The position numbers and the translations under genes are program-made. Below are positions 23,417 through 34,039 of a stretch of 64,000 bases of DNA, one piece after another. Under the pieces are notes generated by a model that saw only the letters and a list, made by a program, of their open reading frames with translations, ran no database searches and was not told where the DNA came from. Source of the DNA: Hemileia vastatrix (lineage: Eukaryota > Basidiomycota > Pucciniomycetes > Pucciniales > Zaghouaniaceae). Position 1 is the first letter of the stretch; each line of letters begins with the position of its first letter. Location: positions 23,781,683-23,845,682 of the forward strand of contig JASXTE010000002.1 in the NCBI GenBank assembly GCA_030280995.1, in the 5' to 3' direction.

Positions 23417-24218
23417 TTTCAAGGGGTCTTTTGGTCAAGAAGATTTAGCTGAAGGTTCTACGAGGATTCTAAGTGGTTTAATGGACTTTCAAAAGGCAAG
23501 TACGTATTTCTTAATCTTTTTTTGATTGTTTACTCAAGTTATAAGAGGTGAAGTAAAATATTAATATAAATTATAGCTTAGTATTAAAGTGATGTAAGTA
23601 CCAATGTTATAAAGTATAGAAATAAAGGATATAATTAATATATTGTAAGATGTATCAGTAAGTAAGGAATGAATCAAAATTACAAAAAAGAAGGGCCTTT
23701 TATAGGCGAAATGTGAGAAATAAAACACGGAATTCACAGCACCTGATACAAGGGTGTGAGAGGGAAAAAAAACTAAATAAAGAGGGTATTTGAAATACTA
23801 AAAGTTATACTAAATGGTACGTCAAGAGATATATCAATTTTATTTGAAATAAAACTTGAGTTCCCTTAGATTGTCAAATTTAATACAAAATATCTGATTT
23901 AAAATATAGATTCAACAAAATTTTAAATTTATTAATAAAGGAATTTGAATTTTTTTAGACTTTTATTATATTTTAGTACTAATTTTATTCCCTCTCATCT
24001 GTATTATTGAGCACGGTGTTAGGGAATAAAATATGTATGGGAAAAGTACTTATTTTTATTAATTATCTACATTACTTAGTGTACTTAGTTAGTTAGTTGT
24101 AAGTAATACATAAGTAGTTAATAAATAATAAATTATTAATAAGGATTTAAAAGGCATGGCTTCACCTCAGTAAGATAATCAATTATTTTACTGGGTAAGT
24201 CTAGTAGCCTGGCTGAAG
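23417..24218 (-). repeat. 5' LTR of Ty3 element 1
   Basis: Pairs with the LTR at 15730-16529. The TATA-like box is conserved (complement of TATAAAAGG at 23696-23704). The outermost bases have changed (CTGAAG instead of CTGACA). Just inside it, on the minus strand, lies a candidate primer-binding site beginning TTGGGGACCTTCCCA. Confidence 0.95.
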
Positions 24219-27200
24219 ATTTTCGTCTCTTTTTCTACTCTTACTATACAACAATGCACTTGTGGGAACCCCTCATAGGGATCCTTTTTTTTATTTTCTG
24301 GTATAAGCTCTTTAAATGGACTTACAATTAGATAGAATTTTTCATTATTTTCCTTTGAACTAAAAAGCTGATCAATATTCCCAGACTGACTATCTTTTCC
24401 AAGTAGAATTAAATAGTAGAATTTGCAGGATTCTGGTCATGAGTTGTATAACACTTTCCATGACCCAATATGCTTTCTACATTTTCAACTACCTGCTCTC
24501 CTACCTTCTCTGATGGTAACAAAGCCCATTTAACTGTCTCTTCTGTAAAGTGTGCCCTTACCCATTTTGTAAATAATGCCTCAGTTAAATGTATATGTCT
24601 TTTTTTTGTATTGTGTTCAATTTTTTTAATATTAGATCTATACTGAGCATCATCTTCAGCTTCACCTAGTTCCAACATCCTAGACTTCCAATGCCAGTGC
24701 TTAAGAATGGTCTGTGGTATTTCTTCTTCATTCAATAAAAATAAATTAGCTCATTTGAATTTTTAAGAACCCAATTACCAAAATAATTAATTGGATGATG
24801 ATTTTTTGGAATCTCCAGTAATATAACATTAACTCTTTCAGCAGCCCAAGTAGCAATACCTACAGGTAGACCAAAACGTTTAATTATTTATGGAAAATGT
24901 TGAGTGAAATGCAGATTTGCCTTAAAGCTGATATTTTTCCAACATTCTTCCAAGAAGTTACGATACTCCAATAGCAGTTGTTTTAACTCATCAACTTCAT
25001 TGGTGGATATATTTTTAAATTCAAAAAGCTGGTAATTGAACTCAAAGTGTTGAGTGATTTGAGAAGATATTACTCTCTAGGTTTGTGTTCTGATGTCACT
25101 GATGTCATTGCTTGATTTAATTTTTCTACTCCAAGGGGGATAAGTGACAAAGGAAAGTAAACAGTATAAAGTACATTCCACTCTGTGGCTTTGAGGGAAC
25201 CTTAATTTTTAGATCCTACTTTTTTTGGAACTCATGAAATCCAGGAGGGTTTTTTTGTTTTCTCAATCACATTCCACACTGCCTCTAGCTCAGTGGCTGA
25301 AAATTGTGGATTTCTAGTTCTTTTGCTTTCTTTCTCTTTTCCCTTCTTTTTATCTTCGTTAATTGTAATAGTCTCAAGGGATGAATTAGATCTTTCACTT
25401 TCAGATATGCTAACACTCATTTGCCTTAAGTTATAGAGAAAATTTCCACTTCCACTTCCAGAAGCATGTTCTGAGACAAATTAAAAGGTTCAAAAGTGAT
25501 TTTCAGAACTTGATGACTTTGTCTTGCCGTTTGATCCTTCTGATTCAGCTCCCCTACTATCCATTCTAAGATATTTTTGTGACAGTCTTGTTGTACTTGT
25601 ACATTGTAGTCTTTTATGCCATCCCACTGGTTCAATATTATCAGCACCACTACTGATTAAGCTGCTTCTATGGTTTTTAAATTTCTTATTTAGAAAAATA
25701 TCATATCATGCATAAACATCATCTATTTTTAAATGCCAATTTTTTTCCTCTTTCAGCTTTTTTCCTAGGTAAATTGCAGCATTTTGTATTAGATAAAAAT
25801 TTAGACTGTGATCTTTAAGATTTACAAGCATGTGTGAATGCATCAAGTTAATTGAGCAATAATATTTAGGATGCCAATATACAAGGTTATTCAGCTTACT
25901 CCATCAAGCCCCATGACTCCTAAAAATAGATACCCACTCCCAATGTGACAGACACTCTTTCCACTTCTCTGCCCAGTGCATATGATCCTCATAAGTATGT
26001 AAGGAAAAATTTTCAACTTGATTCTCACTGATTTTTTCTTTTGAAATATGGCAGACAGAGAAGAACTTAGCGCCTGAGTGACTTGAAAAACTGGCAATCT
26101 TTTGTATTGCAGGAATGTTTCTTATTAAAGAGAATAATGCAGCCCTTATTTTTTGGCCTTGTGAAAAGTGAGGTGTTTTTTCAATAAATATTCCATTGCA
26201 TAGAGTCTTTAGTTCATAAAAAAGAGGCTTCAGAAGATGATTTATTTTTTCAATTGTTGGCTCAGTTGGACCAGGAATTATAGCACACAAAAAATTGATT
26301 TTTGGTTTTGTATCAATCTTCTGGAGGCAAGATCATACACACCAACAAGATATTACCCACATATTTCTGATGACCTCCAATATGATTCCCACCTGGCCTA
26401 AACCAGTTAACATATAAACTAAACATTAAATTACCTTGTGTTTTTGTATATCCATCAACACCTCCATTTTGAGTCATAGAAATATATGGAAAATTTTCCA
26501 TACAAAACCATAATATACATCTTCTATCACATCCCTTTACATGTTTTTTAAAAAATCATTTTTTTTCTTAATCAGCATCTCAAATTTGATTAGTTGAAGC
26601 TTTCTGAAATCCAGTCATCCAAACTGTTGTGATAAAATGTTTTTCAAGGATGGTAGATTGCTTCTTCTTGTTTAAGCTTAGCCAAATGCAAACTTTCATC
26701 ACAATTGACAGTTTCTTCTCTCCATTCTAAATCTTTCAAGTAAAACTTTGAAGATGAATACAAAGGTTTAGTACAAGATAAGATTGATGGTTGGTGTTTT
26801 TGGGATATACTTATAAATAGCAAAGCACTTAGCACAGCATGTCTTGGTGACAAATAATGAATTGAGTCACAATCAATTAAAAAATTTCTCTATAGAAAAG
26901 AGAATCAGGCTGATGATTCTACTAGTACCTAGTTTACCTAATTCACTATGAAGTTTGAGTTTGTTGATTTTTTCACACAAAAATTGAGCACAACCTTATT
27001 TGCTTAAATGATGGATAAGAGAAAGTTTTTCTGCTTGCCACATTATCTTTTGGCCATAAAGATCTTCCAGATTCAATTCATTTGACTGCAGTAGAGACCC
27101 AATTGTATCTAAAAAAGGCTTCCCCTAAGCAAAGAAAGAAAATAGAGATTGATTTAAACATAATTTCTCTTTATTTACCAAAAATTTACTTTTTGGAAGA

Positions 27201-27433
27201 TCTTGGATGTTGGATCCTAATCTAGGTGAAGCGCTGGATGTACTAACCATCTATTCTTCGTGATTTCTTTCCTTTTCATTTTTGGAATATGACTGAGATG
27301 TTTTGAAAGCTACACAAACTTCAAAGCTTCCCGATGAGGTCTGATTCTTTCTTGATGAACATTGAAGCTCTTCACATTTACAAACACAAAAAAATGTTGG
27401 CATTTTAAGACTTCTGAATATAAGAAAAGTCAT

Positions 27434-27563
27434 ACTGGATGGTAGAAATTGAACAAAATATTTATTTATTGTAAATCCCTTACTAAAATAAGCTAATTTT
27501 TAGGTCTCATGAATTTAATCAAAAAGTTGGCTACCATGGATTTCTTTGAATTTTTGTTTCATG
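27434..27563. other. Short 5' flank of the Tnp2-like gene
   Basis: AT-rich, non-coding as far as I can see. It probably represents upstream sequence of the transposase gene, cut off by the solo LTR that begins at 27569. Confidence 0.4.
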
Positions 27564-27568
27564 CATAT

Positions 27569-28739
27569 TGTCAGTGTATCTAGTGTAGAAGTATGATTTA
27601 ATAGTATTTATTATTGGTTCTACCACTTATTAATAAATGATTTAGTGATTAAACCTCAGGGGAAGACTAATAAAATAGTTATTCTCAAATAAAATTCACA
27701 ATAATTGGATTTAAATTCATGCTAGTGGTGGAAAATAGATGAATATAATATAGTTATAGCTTATATAAAGATAATATAAATTTATAAAGGCTTTATAATA
27801 TATTTCTAAATGATAATAATTGTGTTATCATGTTTATTTGAATTGTAGTAAGTAAGTGATTTCTAGTAACTGTCAAAATCCTCCCTTATACCAAAATCCA
27901 CTGGAGTGCACAGACCTTCAATCCAGATGATGTCACTGCTATCCCTGGCAATTACAGCTCTGTGAGGGCCCATCACCTCCCCATGGCTTCCACTTCAAGA
28001 AGATTCAACACCCAGACCTCCAGTAAGGACAATCCATCACAATTAATGATAACACAGACCCATACCATAAGTAGAAAATCCAGATAAAAGAGGATACCAT
28101 AAAGAAACAGGTAAAATAACTCATCCAAAGAAAATATAATGAAACACAAAGCATATATAGGAAAAAAATGAAATTTACAAGCCCCCAATAACATCCCCAA
28201 GCATCCATATTAACCCATCAATGACCTCCCAACCCATAAATCCGTGAATATCCATCCAAGGAAACAGATTAAGTTGTCCAAACTGAGTGTATGTGCCTGA
28301 AAAAACTGTTTATGCTTCTTTAGGCATTGTTAATCCACTGGATACATCCATATGACCTAAAATAAGCAGAAAAATAAAGTTTATAGGCTATTAAGAGGTT
28401 TAAACCCACTTATATACCTAAATATACATAATATACTGCATATTTCACTGAATATGATATTTATGTATACATATAAGCTTATGTATGTCAATAATTACTT
28501 AATATCACTTAAGATAAGTATATTATGACTCCATTAACACCTTAATAAGTATTATCAAGCTATGGATAAGCTATTTAAACTACTATAATTTAAATAATAG
28601 AGTAATAATTATATATATATGTAGTATAATCATATATATTATTTTTTAACCTTATTTTTAAGATTTAAGCTTAATGTACTTAAGGTTATCTTATTTTAAG
28701 TATAAGAAATACTCAGTCCTAGGGATATTTGGGCTGAAA
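27569..28739 (-). mobile_element. Solo LTR, family C copy 1 (TSD CATAT)
   Basis: 1.17 kb with ends TGTCAG...CTGAAA (TGTCAG...CTGACA in copy 3), flanked by CATAT at 27564-27568 and 28740-28744. Homologous to 46044-47228 (same orientation) and 61907-63064 (opposite orientation). A T-rich hydrophobic ORF (28208-28005, minus) is partly kept in the copies but is broken by indels that are not multiples of three, so I do not treat it as a gene. No internal retrotransposon region is attached. Confidence 0.88.
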
Positions 28740-28744
28740 CATAT

Positions 28745-29430
28745 CAACCATGCATTAAGTAGGTATCCATACTGTCCAGCAACAAAATGTTTCAGACTTG
28801 CTACATTTTACAATCTTGCATACATTTTTATCAAACAGCTTATTTTGAACAAACCATAATGCTATAAGAGAATACATATTGATTTCATTTTTAAATATAG
28901 GAGAAACTATGATATGACTTCAATCAAAATAATACCATTTAATATATAATAATAAATTTATTTAAGTGTTGCAATTTTTTTTTCTTCAATCACCTACATT
29001 AATAAAATTCTTCCAATTAACAGGAAGAATTTCCCTAATAATCACTATAAGATATAAAAAAAATTTATAATATTTAATTTCACAATATAGAATTACAGTC
29101 TGAAAAATAAATATTTTTTCAACAAAATATATAATTTTTAAAATTTTAAAACTAAGAGGTCATCCAAGTAAAGCTTCTGTAATCCAAATAAGAGAATTTT
29201 TACATTAAGTTAATTCTTCGAAGCTCTGAAAAATTGGTATGGTTTCCAAGTAATCTTGGTCAATAAACTATACACCTACTTATAATGTGTTAAAATAAAT
29301 TTTTAAAATAAGTTTGTCAATAAAATCAATAAGCTCAAATAAGGTCATTATTTGAATTAAAATATTATCAAAATAACTTCAAAAATCAAAATGATTCTAC
29401 ATTATATTTTTACCCATTTATTATTTAATA
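28745..29430. other. AT-rich stretch, no gene recognised
   Basis: No coding frame or repeat boundary recognised. Confidence 0.5.
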
Positions 29431-29439
29431 ATTTTCTAT

Positions 29440-30740
29440 TTCAGCTGAGTTTGTTCCTTTTGAATCAATTATGAAGATACATAGATATCCATATTTTATA
29501 GAGAATGATATTCATGAGAAAGCTCATCTCTCCCTCCACTCAACTCTTCATTATTAATTCTTTTCAAAATAAAAATTTTATTATAGTAGTGTTTTTGTTT
29601 CATATACTTTCAAAATTTTATATTTTCCTTCATTTTGCTTTTTATAATGTATATGATGAGCTTTAATTGTTCTTATTTTCCTAAGGGAAAAATACCTAGT
29701 AATACCTGTGTACTTAATAAAAGATTCAATGGCATACTCCCTAATTGACTTCTCATTTTTGCAGGTCTATTTACAATTTCTGTTGTTTTCTTTTGAATAT
29801 TTCATCTCAGACTAATGAATGGAAGCTGAATATCACCGTAAAACATCTACACAGTTTTTCATTGTTCAATTTTAGCTCTCTCAACATTGATGTTAATTTG
29901 CCATATCCTGAACAAAATTAGAACATTTCTGAAAAAATCCCTACTTTATTCAACATTGCTTGTATCCACTTTCTTCATCAATCCAACTTTCGCAGAAAAT
30001 TTTTTTCTTGGAATCTTGATTGGTTTCACAAGTGTAATCAAGTTTTGGCAAAAATTATCATTAAGCGCTGAAATAAAGCATTGGATCTAATTATTTGGTT
30101 TAATATTCAATGGACTCTACTCATATTTCCTAGCTAAGTTAAATGGGTATTCTTCACTGATGTTTTATAGGTTATGCTGATAAATTTCTACTTGGAAAAG
30201 ATTCTGATAGTTTCTGTGAAATAGTTACAATAAGAAAGTATAAAAATAAAATAAAAAAGAAAGTAAGAACAAATATTTTTCTCTTATTTTTTCCACAAGC
30301 TTATATAATTTTGACAATCTTTTTCAGAATTCTTTTAACCAAACTCACCTTCTTAAAAAACTTCTAAGTGGTTGAACCTATGAGAATATTTTCAAAAATT
30401 TCAACTGTTGCTCAGACACCGAAATTGATAATGAAGGTTCTTTTAAGCGGATTTTATTGCCATGAAGATCTGAAGAATTTTCAAGACATGCACAAAATCT
30501 TGACCATAAACACACTCAGATCCGAGCAAATTCCCCATATTCAGGAGAAATACTTAAGAACTTGGAATTATATGATAGATTAAATTTTGTATCCACAATC
30601 AAGACTCACTTTAATTCTTTTCCAGTCCCAAGGGGTTTTCCATGTGACTGCTATTCTTCATTATATCTTACTTCTCTTAATCCTCAAATATTAAGACTTC
30701 TTAATTGTCAAGCCCCAATAAACATTTCCTACATACTTTA
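29440..30740 (+). pseudogene. Degenerate plus-strand coding exons, unrecognised
   Basis: After an acceptor-like TTTCTATTTCAG (ending 29444) a frame reads FVPFESIMKIHRYPYFIEND. From about 29880 to 30180 a frame with few stops contains PTLFNIACIHFLHQSNFRRK and WNLDWFHKCNQ. From about 30300 to 30740 a third block contains IRANSPYSGEILKNLELYDR and FNSFPVPRGFPCDC and ends at a TAA. Spacing of His, Trp and Cys, and long runs without stops in AT-rich DNA, suggest real former exons. There are two to three in-frame stops. I recognise no family. The gene converges on the SNF2-like pseudogene. Confidence 0.4.
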
Positions 30741-30929
30741 AAAAATTTCAAATTCTAATGTGAGTTATTGATTAATTCCCTGATCAATAATATAGAAGAC
30801 ACATATTCTTCATTTCCAATGGTTGGGACACTTAGCCTTAAAAAATAAGAACAGATAATTTTTTTTAGCTATGATGCAACTTTATTCAAAGAAAATTTCA
30901 CCTACATTGATAACTCAATCTTTTTTCTT

Positions 30930-32771
30930 TTTTTCTTATACATGCTGAATTCAAAACTTCTGCTTAAAAAATAATTGAGTACATGAACTTCATTTTGTTG
31001 GCCCATTCTATACAGACAATCAACTGCTGGATTCCAAATAGGCTCCAGTTTCAATATATTAAAAAATTCTCATTTCAACCTTTTTTTATATAAATATAAT
31101 ACTCTTTGACTCACCAATATATATAGATTTTGTACACTTCACAAGTCTATTCCACCTCCTGCAGCCTTGATCATACCAAGAAAAACTTGACATATTTCAT
31201 CATTTTTGAATTTGTCCAGATTTTCATCCCTTTTTTTCATGCTCAATTTTCCTACAAGCTCTGTGTAGTTAATTCCATGGTCATCTAAAGCCTTTTTTAT
31301 ACTGTTTCAATGGATAGAATATTTAAATGTTGATTGAGCTAAAATAAATTATTGAAATAATTAATAGAATTACTTACATTTCCAAAAAGTCTGCATATTC
31401 TGAAAATATATCAGCCTTAGGACAAATTATACCCCTTTCTCCCTTTAAGAAATTTTCTAAATGAATGTTTAGATGTATAATCCTTACTGAATATTTCCAT
31501 GTGAATGGAAATGTTGGAGGTTGATCTGGGTTTTTGTAGACAGGGTGGTTACAAAATTGCTGTATAAATTAAATTTCTCTAAAAACTCAGCTGAGTCCTA
31601 AGGGGGGTTGGTGTTTTGAGAAGGGCTATAATACTCAGAAAAATGTTCTTGAAGCAGGGTAAGTTTTGCATGCAAAGGATCTGATAATTATTCAGATATT
31701 CCTTGCTCAATTTCTTGAGGAAGTGATAAGATTTCTTCTTTAGTCCTCTGCAGGCATATGAAATTCATGAGAGTATATATTGATTTTATTGAGCTATACA
31801 TTTCTCATTTTAAGCCATTCATAAGAAAATTAATCCACAACCGGTTTTCTTTCCATCTTTCAATTTCAAGGAATGATATAAGGCTTTGATGATCAGTTCT
31901 CCAGCTCTGAAGTGGTGTCCCTTTCAAGCATAGTCAATACTCAGCCTCCAGGTCTGGTATATTCTGATTCTTCTGCGACTGGGGATTCTTGATTAAAATT
32001 TTAACTTATATCAAACATTTCAACAGCTTTTATAATATTATGTTAAAAAACGTTAGTAATTCAAATGAATGCTTACTGAGCCTCATCTAAAATTATTCTG
32101 TACCAAATGAGTTTATGAGTTACTGTCAGAATAGGTTAAGGAGTTTTCTATGAAGAAGATGAACTTGCTGTTTCATAGGTAGTCAAAATAACTAGTTGGC
32201 TCTAAAGCTCCTCAAAATCAATTTTCTTTTAATCCTTCCCATAAAGAACCTTGAATGGTAGTGCATTATATTCAAAGTGAGTTCTTATTTCATTGACCCA
32301 GTTTGATAGTGTTGCAAGTGGGAAAATGATGAGAGTTTCTGATGTCCTAACTTTCTCTTCTACACCACCTAACAGTTGGGATCATCTGGCTTCACTTTGA
32401 GTTTCAGTAATTATGCCAAGAGTTGAGAGGGTCTTTCCCAAGCCCATATCATCAGCTGGAATTGAACCGATTCCTTTAGAGGATAACTCTTCTTAGGGAA
32501 ATTTTTCATAATAATTATTAGAACATACTCTCATCCAGCTGTTTTTAGCATGACTCCACAGGTTTTCTAACTTTTCTGATAAGTTAATTTCATTGTCTAT
32601 CATAAAATTAATAGCTTGAATTTGATGCATTTTCATATTTGTTTTGATACCATGTATAGATAGATTTTCCATTTGATTATCCCTTGTCCAAAAACTTTTA
32701 GAAGTTGTGTTATTACAAGAATGAAGAATATTGAAGAAGATGGTTGTATTGTAGCTTGGAATAATTTTCAA
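30930..32771 (-). pseudogene. SNF2-family DNA-dependent ATPase/helicase, decayed
   Basis: Helicase motifs appear in the correct order on the minus strand. A Q-motif-like KMHQIQAINFMIDNE lies in the ORF at 32771-32493. Motif I, ADDMGLGKT, is near 32430. LIIFPLATLSNWVNEIR is motif Ia. Motif II, WYRIILDEAQ, is near 32100. LKGTPLQSW is motif III and LQRTKEEILSLP is motif IV. QVFLGMIKAAGGGIDL is motif V and EPIWNPAVDCLYRMGQ near 31030 is motif VI. A GT...AG intron with a TACTAAC branch site separates motifs II and III (about 32082-31980). Family members remodel nucleosomes or act in Rad5/Rad16-type repair. Several stops and frame changes show it is no longer functional. Confidence 0.85.
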
Positions 32772-33199
32772 ATCAATTTGAGATTTTATAAATACTTCTT
32801 TAGCCTGAATAAAAAATCAGTCAAACAAAAATGAAGGCCACAAATTCTACACTTCTTGTTTAAAATAAGAACCAGGTAAGAGAAAATATAATAAATTATT
32901 TGGGGATTTAAAGCCCTTTCCTCAGTTTAAATTTCAAATCAAGATTCAAATTCTCCAAGTAGTCATCCAATTTGGCAGCTCTGTTTGTTAGAAAGGTTAC
33001 CAATATGTGTTGCTTCTCTTTATTTTAATAATCTAAAGACACAAACTAAAGATCTTCCTTGTTGCATAATAACTGGAGTGGAGACTTCATCAAATACTGA
33101 TCTTTCCCTTGAAAAAATAGGTTTAAAATTCAAAGATAATTTTCCAATGCATCTTAAATTTGACATTATAATTAAATTAATTTTATGGAAATGGTGGTA

Positions 33200-33999
33200 G
33201 TTTAAAGAATGATAGGAGGAGAGAAAGTTTTGAATGAGAATAAAGAAGAGAATATATATAATATTGGATGAATATTCAAAATTGAATTTTTCATGTAGGT
33301 TAATAATTAATGTTGACTCAAATTTTAATAATAACTAAATACAGATAGATAACTGAAGGAAGTGCATTATTATAGAGCCTAAGTTTTGTGCCAATATATT
33401 AAAAGTAGTTTCTTCAATAGCATAAATGTAAAAAAAAATTCATTACTATTTTCTCCACTTTAAAAATTTATATATATATTTTCTCCTACATTAAATTTTT
33501 TGAACATTGTCTTACACTTTTTTATTACAAGGAAAAATAAGAAATTTCTATTAATAAGGGCTCAATATCAACTTTTGTTATGAAAATTTCAAATTATGTG
33601 CAAATATTTTAAAGAGTTATATTTTTATTAATAAAACCTTTAAAAAGGAATTAAATAGTATTATTTTTTATATATTTGTGGAAATAGAAATGATAATTGA
33701 AATATTATTCCAGACTTAGTATACTATGTGCCATTTAAGATATTTCTACTAATATCAAACCTGACCTCCAAACACTAAATGAATCTATTTATAAAATTGA
33801 ATATTATGGTATGTTAAGTGTTGTTGCTCAACCATTGCTCAAATTTAGTCCAACTAATGCTCAAGAAGGGATAGATTTAGTCCCAATTTAGGGCCAAATT
33901 TCTTTTAAAACTTTTTTCATCTAATTTAAAGACAGTTACCTAACACTTTCACAACATTTCCCCAATGTTTTTATAACATCTTTCTGAAAGTTTCAAAGA
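33200..33999. other. AT-rich stretch, no gene recognised
   Basis: No supportable coding region. It probably belongs to the inner part of the CACTA element whose terminus lies at 34039. Confidence 0.45.
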
Positions 34000-34000
34000 G

Positions 34001-34039
34001 AGGGAACTGCTAGCAGATCCCCCCTGATTTCCTGTGGTG
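34001..34039. mobile_element. Right terminus of a CACTA-type element
   Basis: The complement of CACCACAGGAAATCAGGGGG ends at 34039 and is preceded by a CTGCTAGCAG palindrome, matching the termini of the two CACTA MITEs. It abuts the protease ORF of a Ty3 fragment, so the last residues of that ORF are element sequence. The matching left end and the TGT duplication were not found in the window. Confidence 0.7.

Larger units (their letters stand above)
15730..24218 (-). mobile_element. Ty3/gypsy chromodomain element 1, full length (TSD ATTTT)
   Basis: An 8.5-kb element on the minus strand with LTRs at 23417-24218 (5') and 15730-16529 (3'), flanked by ATTTT at 15725-15729 and 24219-24223. The LTR ends are TGTCAGCCAGG...CCTTGACA, with the outermost bases mutated in the 5' copy. 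By eye the two LTRs differ at roughly thirty positions plus small indels, so this copy is older than element 2. Internal order: primer site, repeat-rich leader, gag, protease, reverse transcriptase, RNase H, integrase, chromodomain, purine tract. Several stops and frameshifts interrupt gag and pol. It is inserted in the coding sequence of a Tnp2-like transposase. Confidence 0.96.
15469..27433 (-). pseudogene. Tnp2-like (CACTA/EnSpm) transposase gene split by a Ty3 element
   Basis: Pieces in minus-strand order: 27433-27251 (Cys-rich start with FFCVCKCEEL), 26853-26644, 26501-26313 (LYVNWFRPGGNHIGGH), 26290-25904 (CAIIPGPTEPTIEKINHLL, then FSLIRNIPAIQKIASFSSHS), 25650-25232, 24735-24409, and the tail 15735-15469 (VINKDSIIVHVATLQHPKG). 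The 'DWF.P.GN', 'IPGP.EP' and 'P...K...F.SHS' motifs are typical of the basidiomycete transposase family Tnp2 of CACTA elements. The ORF leading into the Ty3 element at 24219 and the ORF leaving it at 15729 are in the same frame once the element and one ATTTT copy are removed. Numerous stops and shifts make it inactive. No CACTA termini were found around it. Confidence 0.8.
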
